Positions 43,981 through 51,557 of a stretch of 64,000 bases of DNA are shown here, piece by piece. The stretch is from NCBI RefSeq assembly GCF_900199545.1, contig NZ_LT962670.1:560271-624270 (forward strand), given 5' to 3'. Below the pieces are notes generated by a model. That model saw only the letters and a program-made list of their open reading frames with translations, did no database searches and was not told the DNA's origin. Every line of letters starts with the position of its first letter. The stretch's first letter is position 1. Source of the stretch: Raoultibacter massiliensis (GTDB lineage Bacteria; Actinomycetota; Coriobacteriia; Coriobacteriales; Eggerthellaceae). The translations under genes were made by a program, and so were the position numbers.

Positions 43981-44258
43981 AGGAATGCCCTGTGTGCTCA
44001 GCGGTGACGTTCGACGACATGGATATATGCTACGGCTGTCTCCATCGGTTCGGCGGGGCGGATGCTATTGCGGCGTCTGCGACGGCGGGGGGAAAGGGCG
44101 CGTTTGCGGTTCAGCCTGCAAACGGCAGTCTTGCGGGCGGTGGGCCGTCGGGCTGCAAGCTGTCTCCGGATCGCCCTCGGGAACAAGGCGGTACGGATCG
44201 GCCCGCCCGCGCATACCGCGTGGAAATCACGCTCGTGCCGATAGACCAGGCTCGGTAG
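43977..44258 (+). CDS. Small zinc-ribbon protein
   Basis: 93 residues. An N-terminal zinc ribbon has Cys4, Cys7, Cys18 and Cys21 (CPVC...CYGC); the rest is a Gly/Ala-rich, probably disordered region with RAYRVEITLVPID at the end. It starts inside the DUF192 stop (ATGA). It runs 32 bases into the convergent LuxR gene. Function is unknown; it is the last gene of the Tad operon. Confidence 0.6.
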   Translation: MKECPVCSAVTFDDMDICYGCLHRFGGADAIAASATAGGKGAFAVQPANGSLAGGGPSGCKLSPDRPREQGGTDRPARAYRVEITLVPIDQAR

Positions 44259-45585
44259 CGTCCTCGGGTTGCTGCGGATCCGCAGCAACGGGCACGGCAA
44301 CGCTTTCGGATCGCTGTGCATCCCAGGCATCAAGGGTTTCTATGAGGTCATCGATGCAGTCTGCTCCGATTTTCTTGCATATCCTGCGAAGGTACGCCTT
44401 TGCGGTTTTGGGCAATACCCCGAGTTCTTCAGCGATTTCGTGGGCATCGAGGTTTTCGAGCAGAAGCAGCAGGGTTTCCTCTTCGCGGGGTGTGAGGGAG
44501 AACTCTTTTGCCGCATCGGAGCAGAAGTCATCGAGGGCGACGATCTGCTCGGGTATGGGAAACGCGATGGGCAGCGCGATTTGGCGTTCGGTCGAATGGC
44601 TGAGAAGGCATGCCGCGCCAAGCAGGAACAACACGATGCAGCTCGCCGAAAGAAGGGCTGCAAGATGGGGTCCGAGAGCTCCTCCGAACAGCGTGAAGTA
44701 ACCGATGTTCAACCCGACGAGAAGACCGAGCCATTGAGCGAGCGCCACCCTCGTCCATCGCTCGGCGCGGATAACGAGGATGCTGAGAGGACAGGAGAGG
44801 ACGACAAGCGCGATTCCGATGCTCCCGAGGACGGCATCGCCGATCCGGGCAGGTGCGAGGAGCGATATCATGCCGATGCCCGCAGCGCACGACACCAGCC
44901 CGATGCCCGCGAGTGATCTGACGGTGCTTCGATCAAACCCGTTTTGCACCCTCAACACGATGTTTGCGGGCAGCGAGAGCGGCGAAGCGTCGCCGGGCTC
45001 TACCGATGAGGCCGAAGCGGATGCGCTTTCATCGCGCGTGCGGCCGAATGCTGTGCGATACCAGCGGATCGATGTTATCAGGCATGCTGCGAAGCCGCCG
45101 GCGCAAAGCGCCGCCTGCAAGCAAACCAGTCCTCTGGCAAGAAGCGATTGGGATACATAGGGGGCAGCGGCGACAACGATCGCGGGCGCGCCGACGGCGA
45201 GGGCGAATCCGATTGCGAAGAGTCTTGCGCTCGGCCGTTTGCTGCGGGAGCGAGGAGTAAGCGGCCGGGAGGTGGCCTCCCCGATTGCCAAGAGGCATGC
45301 CATGATGTATGCGAAGACCAAAACGAAAGTTAGGGCACCGACTGGTTGATACGAAGCGGGAAGGATGGGTTTGACCGCCAGAAGAACGCCGATCGATAAA
45401 AACGGCATGCAGAGCGTGATTCCGAATGAGCAGGCCAATCCCAGCCAGCGAACGGCGCCGATGCGCTCGTCCCGCATCGGCTTGCGGGCAAAAGGTTTTG
45501 CCGCCGCCATGGTTGACGGCTCTTCCTGCGCGGTGGAGGATAGGGCTGCTGTGCTTTCTGCTATGGATTCCAGCTCGTGGCTCAT
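44227..45585 (-). CDS. Divergent LuxR-type regulator with membrane domain (4)
   Basis: 452 residues from the ATG at 45585. The open frame extends 53 codons further, but a TATAAT at 45643-45648 lies within that extension. About 12 hydrophobic helices (65-370) precede a LuxR-like domain whose second helix is atypical: LTPREEETLLLLLENLDAHEIAEEL, then LPKTAKAYLRRICKKIG instead of the usual TVKTH. Unlike the other three regulators it has no divergent redox partner. Its neighbours are the ABC exporter (same strand) and the Tad operon (convergent, 32-base overlap), so its target is not obvious. Confidence 0.75.
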   Translation of the reverse strand: MSHELESIAESTAALSSTAQEEPSTMAAAKPFARKPMRDERIGAVRWLGLACSFGITLCMPFLSIGVLLAVKPILPASYQPVGALTFVLVFAYIMACLLAIGEATSRPLTPRSRSKRPSARLFAIGFALAVGAPAIVVAAAPYVSQSLLARGLVCLQAALCAGGFAACLITSIRWYRTAFGRTRDESASASASSVEPGDASPLSLPANIVLRVQNGFDRSTVRSLAGIGLVSCAAGIGMISLLAPARIGDAVLGSIGIALVVLSCPLSILVIRAERWTRVALAQWLGLLVGLNIGYFTLFGGALGPHLAALLSASCIVLFLLGAACLLSHSTERQIALPIAFPIPEQIVALDDFCSDAAKEFSLTPREEETLLLLLENLDAHEIAEELGVLPKTAKAYLRRICKKIGADCIDDLIETLDAWDAQRSESVAVPVAADPQQPEDATEPGLSARA

Positions 45586-45642
45586 CGTGTCCGTTCGGAT
45601 AGTCCGCCGTGCGATGCCGCCGAAAATGCGACGGCTCTTACC

Positions 45643-45648
45643 ATTATA
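45643..45648 (-). promoter_or_regulatory. -10 element of LuxR gene (4)
   Basis: Minus-strand TATAAT, 57 bases before the ATG at 45585. No convincing -35 was found. Confidence 0.45.
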
Positions 45649-45789
45649 CCTGAAACTCGCCTGCCACCTCGGAATGCTCACGGAAGAGGTGCGATTGGGC
45701 AGTGATTCAAGTAAGAGTAGGGGTCGGGGCGAACAGCCGCCCACGGTGAAGGAGCGAGAGAGCTATCGGCGCAAGCAGGCTGGGTGAGC

Positions 45790-45816
45790 GCTGCGAACCC
45801 GCATCGGGTTCGCAGC
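45790..45816. terminator. 12-bp hairpin downstream of the ABC permease
   Basis: GCTGCGAACCCG pairs perfectly with CGGGTTCGCAGC over a 3-base loop. It lies 41 bases past the stop of the permease ending at 45858. No T-run follows on either strand, so it would be a U-less hairpin terminator or 3' stabiliser. Confidence 0.5.
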
Positions 45817-45857
45817 GGCGGTGGTGCTGGAAGAAGACGTCGCTGCGGCAAGCTCGA

Positions 45858-47084
45858 TCAATGGGCCGCCTGGGCGGCCGCGTTGCCTCCCGCCTCGGCG
45901 CTTCGTATCCGAAGGCGCCCGATTGCGAGGGCGATGGCGAAGATGGCCGCCGTGAACAACAGCATGATGCCCATGGCTCCGAAAACAGGCGCAAGGTTCG
46001 TCGCGCTGAAATCGCGAAGCGAAGTGATTTGGTCGATCGCATTGCCGTAGTAGAACGTCGGAGTGAAACGCGCTACCGTGACGATCGCGGAGGCGCCGAG
46101 GTACTCGAGCGGCACCCATAGGCCGCCCAAAAACGAGAGGACCAAGCCGGTGATGTTGCCGGCGGCGTTCATCACGATCTCGCTTGTCGTCAGTTGGCCG
46201 ATCAAAAATCCGATCGAAAGGGCGACGGTGCAAAACGCAAGCGATGCCAAGGCTATGAGGCCGAGCGCGATCGGCGAGACGGCTGCAAGCGAATCTCTGA
46301 ACACCACAAGTCCCAAGACGTTGACCCATGCCCATGTGATGAGGGCGATGATCACGCATGCCGCGGCAATTTGGGAGCTTATCGAGAGCGCGCTGACGGG
46401 TGAGGCGAGATCCCGCTTCTTAACCTCGGTTCTGTTGAACGTTCCCATGACTACGGCGATGCAGACGATGATGCCGAGCATGGCGGTGTATCCCGAAAAC
46501 CGCATGTAAAGGATGTACTGCTGCGAGATCGGCACCGATTCGCCTAGTTGCACCATGGTGACGTCGGTCGAGTCCTCCATGCTGCGCGCGGCCATTTCCA
46601 CCGCTTCCGCTTCGGTATTCGCGGCCCCGCTTTTCATCAGCGTTCCAACGATGTCGAGGTACTCGTTCACTCGGCCGTTCATCATGTTCGCAGCTATCGA
46701 TTCATAGCTTACGATCGTGTCGATAAGGGGAGCTTCGCCGCCGTTTTCCAGGGATCGGGCGAAGTCTTCGCCGAATCCTTCGGGAATGATGGCTATGTAG
46801 GGCGCGAGGCTTTGGGCGGTTGCGTCTTGGAGGGCCTGCCGCGAATCCTCCAGCTCGACGACCGTTGTGCCTGTGCCGATGAAATCGGCGATGCCCTGCG
46901 ACAGATCGCTTCCGTCGCGATCGATGACGGCGATGCTCGGGCGGTTCTCGACGAATTCGTCCTGCGGGGCATCGATGTTGCTCGTGCCGATGAACAGGCC
47001 CATGAACCCGAGGTAGACGATGTAGATGCTGATGTAGATCGGGTGTTTCGCGAATACGCGGAGCGCGGCCTTAAAGACTTGCAT
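45858..47084 (-). CDS. ABC-2-type permease (second of pair)
   Basis: 408 residues. An N-terminal helix, then a ~170-residue exported domain (ENRPSIAVIDRDGSDLSQGIADF...), then five to six C-terminal helices with NAAGNITGLVLSFLGGLWVP. This is the ABC-2 exporter layout of NatB/YhgE-like permeases. It overlaps the preceding permease by 14 bases. Together with the ATPase at 48262 they form one exporter. Confidence 0.85.
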   Translation of the reverse strand: MQVFKAALRVFAKHPIYISIYIVYLGFMGLFIGTSNIDAPQDEFVENRPSIAVIDRDGSDLSQGIADFIGTGTTVVELEDSRQALQDATAQSLAPYIAIIPEGFGEDFARSLENGGEAPLIDTIVSYESIAANMMNGRVNEYLDIVGTLMKSGAANTEAEAVEMAARSMEDSTDVTMVQLGESVPISQQYILYMRFSGYTAMLGIIVCIAVVMGTFNRTEVKKRDLASPVSALSISSQIAAACVIIALITWAWVNVLGLVVFRDSLAAVSPIALGLIALASLAFCTVALSIGFLIGQLTTSEIVMNAAGNITGLVLSFLGGLWVPLEYLGASAIVTVARFTPTFYYGNAIDQITSLRDFSATNLAPVFGAMGIMLLFTAAIFAIALAIGRLRIRSAEAGGNAAAQAAH

Positions 47085-48252
47085 AGCGCTGCCTCCTCAT
47101 GAAGATCGCCGCTACAAGGGCAAGCACGGCGGTTATGGCAAGTATCACCGTGATGACGGCGAAGAACTGGTCGAGCGTGTCGTAGTAGTACAGGCTGTAA
47201 AACAGGTCTGCTACCTGTTTGGACGGGTTTGCCGCCTGGACGAGAGGCGCCGTTCTCGCGAGCTCGTCGGCAAGTCGCTGGCTCGATGTGCCGTAGAGTC
47301 CGGCGAACAGGGCGAGCGTGCACGAGAGTCCGGTCAGGATGCCGCTTTTTGCATTCTCGGGCAGCTTGGGAATGCTGCCGATCGCAGCGCCGAGGGCGGT
47401 TGCCATGAGCGAGGCCGCGGCCAGCCCGAGCGTGCAGGCGGCATCTCTGCCGCCGAAATCGATGCCGAGGACGAATCGGATGTAGATGAAGCCGATCATC
47501 AGGCAGGCAAAAGAGAGCACCCAGCATGCACCAAGGGTTGCCGCTAGCGTTTTCAAGCGGCTTGTTGCACCGACCGCGCGTCGAGCGCCGATCGGGGAGA
47601 GGTTGGCCTGAGTTCGGGTGATGCCTACAAGCGAGATGTTCGCTGCCATGATCGCAGAGAATCCGAGCAGCGCATAGAAGTAGCGTACCGATTCAGACGA
47701 TTTGTTGGCGGTGACCGAAATCTCTTGGGTATAGCTGCCGAGATCGGTGAGCGAGGAGAGAAAGCCAGGGTCGGCGAACGCGCTCGGGTTTTCTTCTGCG
47801 ATCTGCTCGACTGCCTTTTGAGTGTGGAGGTAGCGGTCGATCATATCCTTCAGAATGGTCTGGGATACGCTGGTGCCGGTTTCGAGTTTCTGGGCGCTCG
47901 GCAGATAGAGCTGCGGTTTGCCGTCCGCGCCGACCTGGATGCAGGCTTCGACTTCGCCTTCGTCCATCAGCTTTCGGGCGGATGCGTCGTCTGCAACGAA
48001 GTGGGCGTCGAGCACCTGATCGTCGCCCGGTTCGCTGAGAACTTCGATCATCACATCGAAACTCTCGGCATCCTCGAAGGCGCCGTTGTCGACGATGGCG
48101 GTCGGAATAGGCTGGAACTCGTAGGCCTCTTCGATATTCGCGAACATGACGAAGAAAAGGCTTGCCAGCACGATGGGAAAGAGCAGTGCCCATAAAAGGA
48201 CGTTCTTCTCGCGAAGCAGCGCGGCGATGGTGTATTTGAAGGTATTCCACAT
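47071..48252 (-). CDS. ABC-2-type permease (first of pair)
   Basis: 393 residues with the same layout as its partner: helix at 18-40, exported domain (IPTAIVDNGAFEDAESFDVMIEVLSEPGDD...) to ~190, then six helices. It lies 9 bases after the ATPase gene. Exporters of this type extrude drugs, lipids or peptides; the substrate is unknown. Confidence 0.85.
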   Translation of the reverse strand: MWNTFKYTIAALLREKNVLLWALLFPIVLASLFFVMFANIEEAYEFQPIPTAIVDNGAFEDAESFDVMIEVLSEPGDDQVLDAHFVADDASARKLMDEGEVEACIQVGADGKPQLYLPSAQKLETGTSVSQTILKDMIDRYLHTQKAVEQIAEENPSAFADPGFLSSLTDLGSYTQEISVTANKSSESVRYFYALLGFSAIMAANISLVGITRTQANLSPIGARRAVGATSRLKTLAATLGACWVLSFACLMIGFIYIRFVLGIDFGGRDAACTLGLAAASLMATALGAAIGSIPKLPENAKSGILTGLSCTLALFAGLYGTSSQRLADELARTAPLVQAANPSKQVADLFYSLYYYDTLDQFFAVITVILAITAVLALVAAIFMRRQRYASL

Positions 48253-48261
48253 AGCGGCCGC

Positions 48262-49197
48262 CTAGTCGCGCAGTTCTTTGCCGGTGATTTCGAGGAAAAC
48301 ATCGTTTAAGGTGGGCGGTTCCGAATACACGCGGCCAAACGCGATGTTGTGGGTTTGGAGCACATGCAGGATGTCGCTGAGGTTGTGCGTGCCGCTCGAA
48401 CAGGCTATCGTTACGGTTTTCCCATCGCATGAAGCGCGCCGCACGTGGGAAAGCGCCTTGACGTCGGCGAGCGCCGCATCGGAAAGGTCGAGCACTTCGA
48501 GTTCTATCTTCTCACCTGTTCCGATCATAGCCTTGAGCTCGTTGTTGGTCCCGCAGGCAAGCGTTCGGCCGTGGTCCATGATCATGATGCGCGTGCAAAT
48601 CTCTTCGACCTCTTCCATGTAATGGCTCGTGTACACGACGGTCGAGCCCTCGCGGTTCAAGCGCTGGATGCCTTCGAGGATCGAATTGCGGCTCTGCGGA
48701 TCGACCGCGACGGTCGGTTCGTCGAAGAAGATGAGCTCGGGCTTGTGCGCGATGCCGCAGGCGATGTTCAGTCGTCGCAGCAGACCGCCGGATAGCTTCC
48801 GAGGACGAAACTTCACGTAATCCTCGAGCCCCACGAACTCGATGGCCTCGCCGACGAGCTGTCTGCGTTTCGCCTTGTCGGAAACGTAGAGGGCGCAGAA
48901 GTAATCGATGTTCTCTCGCACGGTCAGCTCTTCGAACACGGCGACGTTCTGCGGAACGATGCCGATGCGCCGTTTGAGGTCGTAGCGGCTTGGCGCCATG
49001 GTCTCGCCGAACAGCTTGATCTCGCCTTTGTCGTAGGTGAGGAGCTGCAGAATGCAGTTCACGGCCGTGGTTTTGCCGCTGCCGTTCGGACCGAGCAGGC
49101 CGAACACCTCGCCTGGCTCGATGTGCAGATCGAAGTGATCGAGCGCGAGTACGTCTTTGTAGCGTTTGACGAGATTGTTCACGTCGACGATGTCCAT
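48262..49197 (-). CDS. ABC exporter ATP-binding protein
   Basis: 311 residues. Walker A LGPNGSGKTTAVN, signature LSGGLLRRLNIA, Walker B LIFFDEPTVAVD, and a following His switch YTSHYMEE. A ~70-residue C-terminal extension is typical of DrrA/NatA-class exporters. It is the first gene of the exporter operon, divergent from the two-component system across 151 bases containing two palindromes. Confidence 0.93.
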   Translation of the reverse strand: MDIVDVNNLVKRYKDVLALDHFDLHIEPGEVFGLLGPNGSGKTTAVNCILQLLTYDKGEIKLFGETMAPSRYDLKRRIGIVPQNVAVFEELTVRENIDYFCALYVSDKAKRRQLVGEAIEFVGLEDYVKFRPRKLSGGLLRRLNIACGIAHKPELIFFDEPTVAVDPQSRNSILEGIQRLNREGSTVVYTSHYMEEVEEICTRIMIMDHGRTLACGTNNELKAMIGTGEKIELEVLDLSDAALADVKALSHVRRASCDGKTVTIACSSGTHNLSDILHVLQTHNIAFGRVYSEPPTLNDVFLEITGKELRD

Positions 49198-49252
49198 AGT
49201 CCCTCCTGAGTGTCGTTACGATCATTGTGCATTAACGCCGCAGGCGGCGAAA

Positions 49253-49286
49253 GTGACCAGGGTCACTGCCTCCATGACAAATGTCA
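49253..49286. promoter_or_regulatory. Two TGAC-N4-GTCA operator sites, 21 bp apart
   Basis: Site 1 is GTGACC-AG-GGTCAC (49253-49266), site 2 is TGACA-AA-TGTCA (49275-49286). Both contain TGAC-N4-GTCA and their centres are exactly 21 bp apart, two helical turns. They lie between the divergent exporter and kinase genes and fit a dimeric NarL-type response regulator binding side by side. Confidence 0.65.
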
Positions 49287-49336
49287 CAACTTTGCAATCG
49301 GTTTCCCATGCTGCTGTTTCGTGCGGGTTCCTCGGA

Positions 49337-49342
49337 TACAAT
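49337..49342 (+). promoter_or_regulatory. -10 element of a probable leaderless kinase transcript
   Basis: TACAAT is followed after 6 bases by the ATG at 49349. No ribosome site is present. Confidence 0.45.
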
Positions 49343-49348
49343 AGGCTC

Positions 49349-50458
49349 ATGGAGCGGCTCCTCGACAAAGCCATCGTCATCGCCTGTTGCCTGGCGACGG
49401 TTCTGGCCGCCCCGTTTTCAACGGGCATCGTCGTCGGCATGCTGATCGCCTTGACCGTTAGCGGCCTGTTCGAGCTTTCGTCGATCCCTCGGTTTTTTCG
49501 TTGGGCGGCGCTTGTCCTGTACTGCGCGTCGGCCCTGTTCGTTCATCAGTTCGTGCTGTTCGTTCCGCTGATCGCCTACGATTGCCTCCGAACCGAGCCC
49601 GCGGCGCTCAAAGGCTGCTGGATCGTTCCCCTGCTTGTTGCGTTCGCCTTTCTTCCGATGCAATCGTTCTTTTTCGTGCTGGTTCTCACCATCGCCGCGT
49701 GCGGCTTGTCGTTTCGCACGTCTCAAGAGAAAGACGAGCGCGAGCGCTTCACGGCGCTTCGCGACGAATTGAGGGAGGCATCGCTGTCTCTCGAGCAGAA
49801 AAACCGCGATCTGCAGGACAAGCAGGATTACGAGGTGACGCTCGCGACGCTCAACGAGCGGGGTCGCATTGCGCGCGAGATACATGACAACGTGGGGCAT
49901 TTGCTCACGCGATCCGTTTTGCAGGTTGAAGCGCTGCAGGTAACGCATGCGGGCGATCCGTCGCTCACCGACGAGTTGGCGCAGGTGGGTGCAACATTGC
50001 ACGAAGCACTCGATACCGTGCGCGTGAGCGTGCACGACTTGCACGACGATTCGTTCGACCTGCGGACCCAGCTGACGTCCATTGCTCGCGATGCGCGGTT
50101 CCCTGCCGTCGATATAGATTACGATGCCGATTTCGTGCCTGCGCCCATCGGATACTGTTTCATTGCCATCGTGCGGGAAGCCCTTTCCAACGCGGCGAAG
50201 CACAGCGATGCGGACCGCGTGCGCGTATCGGTTGCCGAATACCCGGCATTCTACCGCCTGATCGTGCACGATAACGGAAGCAAGCCTCCCACCGACGTGT
50301 TGGTTGACGATCTTTCCCGCATCGACGAAGGACGCCGGGGATCGGGCATCGGTCTTCGTACGATGGGGGATCGGACGTGTTCGCTCGGCGGTGTGTTCCG
50401 AGCCGAATACCAAAACGGCTTCCGCTTGTTCGCATCCATACCGAAAGGAGAATCATGA
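49349..50458 (+). CDS. NarL-type sensor histidine kinase
   Basis: 369 residues from the ATG at 49349. About five hydrophobic helices (6-122) without a large external loop, then a coiled coil, a HisKA_3 box with REIHDNVGH (phospho-acceptor His179), an N-box EALSNAAKHSD and a G-box GSGIGLRTMGDR. The short loops suggest intramembrane sensing. It is a partner of the response regulator that overlaps its stop codon, and probably controls the divergent ABC exporter. It lacks a ribosome site, consistent with a leaderless message. Confidence 0.9.
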   Translation: MERLLDKAIVIACCLATVLAAPFSTGIVVGMLIALTVSGLFELSSIPRFFRWAALVLYCASALFVHQFVLFVPLIAYDCLRTEPAALKGCWIVPLLVAFAFLPMQSFFFVLVLTIAACGLSFRTSQEKDERERFTALRDELREASLSLEQKNRDLQDKQDYEVTLATLNERGRIAREIHDNVGHLLTRSVLQVEALQVTHAGDPSLTDELAQVGATLHEALDTVRVSVHDLHDDSFDLRTQLTSIARDARFPAVDIDYDADFVPAPIGYCFIAIVREALSNAAKHSDADRVRVSVAEYPAFYRLIVHDNGSKPPTDVLVDDLSRIDEGRRGSGIGLRTMGDRTCSLGGVFRAEYQNGFRLFASIPKGES

Positions 50459-51168
50459 TGCAGGGGGCTACCGCGATACGGGTCGTGATAATCGATGACG
50501 ATCCGTTCGTGCAGACATCGCTCAAGACCATTCTTTCTGCGCAAGACGATATCGAGGTGCTTGCGACGGGCGGAAGCGGATCGGAGGCGATTCGCCTGTT
50601 CGATGAGCTCGGTCCCGACGTGCTGTTGATGGATATCCAGATGCCGGAAACAGACGGGCTTTCCGCCGCGCGCGGCATCCTCGGCGAGCATGCGGATGCG
50701 CGCATTGTCTTCCTCACGACGTTTTCGGATGACGAGTACATCGTGGAGGCGCTTCGCATGGGAGTGCGGGGCTACCTGATAAAGCAAGAGGTTGCCAACA
50801 TAGCCCCCGCCGTCCGATCGGTTATGGCGGGGCAGAGCGTGCTGGGCGGGGAAGTGGTCGGCAGGGTGGATACGCTCATGCGCGGCGATGTCGGCGGCGG
50901 AGCCGGTGCACGTACCGAAGATCGCGGGGAAAAGGGTGCGGCAGCCCGCAGATCCGCAGCTTTGACACGGGGTCTTTCCGAGCGCGAGTACGATATCATC
51001 GAGTTGATCGCCCAGGGCTACGACAACAAAGAAGTAGCTGCGAACCTGTTCATCAGCGAAGGCACGGTGCGAAACCACGTAAGCGCCATCCTGCAGAAGC
51101 TCGATTTGAAAAACAGGACGCAGCTTGCGGTGTACTTCTACCGGGATCTTTCGAAGGCGGATGCTTAA
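50455..51168 (+). CDS. NarL/FixJ-family response regulator
   Basis: 237 residues. Receiver domain with DDD near 14-16, phospho-acceptor Asp60 (VLLMDIQMPETDG) and a Lys in YLIKQEV. A ~30-residue linker and a LuxR helix-turn-helix follow (LSEREYDIIELIAQGYDNKEVAANLF, EGTVRNHVSAILQKLDLKNRTQ). It overlaps the kinase by 4 bases with AAAGGAG upstream. It is the likely binder of the two palindromes at 49253-49286. Its last 4 bases overlap the convergent ModE-like gene. Confidence 0.93.
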   Translation: MMQGATAIRVVIIDDDPFVQTSLKTILSAQDDIEVLATGGSGSEAIRLFDELGPDVLLMDIQMPETDGLSAARGILGEHADARIVFLTTFSDDEYIVEALRMGVRGYLIKQEVANIAPAVRSVMAGQSVLGGEVVGRVDTLMRGDVGGGAGARTEDRGEKGAAARRSAALTRGLSEREYDIIELIAQGYDNKEVAANLFISEGTVRNHVSAILQKLDLKNRTQLAVYFYRDLSKADA

Positions 51169-51506
51169 AGCAGTTCTTCAAGGGCTTTCTCGGCCATGGC
51201 GCTCATGCGGGAATCGAGCTCGATGTAAGCATCGAGTATCCTGTCGCCGGCCTCGGTCAGCGTGCTGCCGTGCGCTCCGTCGCGATCGAGCAGCTGCACG
51301 CCGAGTGCCGCTTCAGTTTCCTTGATGATGCGCCAAGCCTTGCTGTACGCCATACCCATGCCCTTTGCCGCCGCGTTGAGCGAGCCCGTCTCGCGAACGC
51401 CCAGGCACAGGTTCGCAATGCCCCGCCCGAACACTGATCCGCTTTCCGATGCGGGGTTTTCGATGCTCAGACGAATACTGGGCTTTAAAGCGCTCAGATC
51501 TGCCAT
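51165..51506 (-). CDS. ModE N-terminal-domain regulator (no molybdate-binding domain)
   Basis: 113 residues from the ATG at 51506. A LysR/ModE-type winged helix: GSLNAAAKGMGMAYSKAWRIIKE, then LGVQLLDRDGAHGSTLTEAGDRIL. ModE proteins repress molybdate uptake and control molybdoenzymes; here the TOBE molybdate-binding part is missing. Such half-size forms occur elsewhere and may sense through other partners. In a genome rich in Mo enzymes this is a candidate regulator of them. It follows thrC on the same strand after 51 bases. Confidence 0.8.
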   Translation of the reverse strand: MADLSALKPSIRLSIENPASESGSVFGRGIANLCLGVRETGSLNAAAKGMGMAYSKAWRIIKETEAALGVQLLDRDGAHGSTLTEAGDRILDAYIELDSRMSAMAEKALEELL

Positions 51507-51557
51507 AGGTTTACCTGCCAATCCGGTCTTGGGCGGCCACACCGAACGATCGGCTGG

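Noticed and set aside
45790..45816. Relation of the hairpin to the 21-base repeat region (shared 14-mer GAACCCGCATCGGG)
   Set aside because: The shared stretch is short and GC-rich; without a genome-wide count it may be chance, so no repeat family is proposed.
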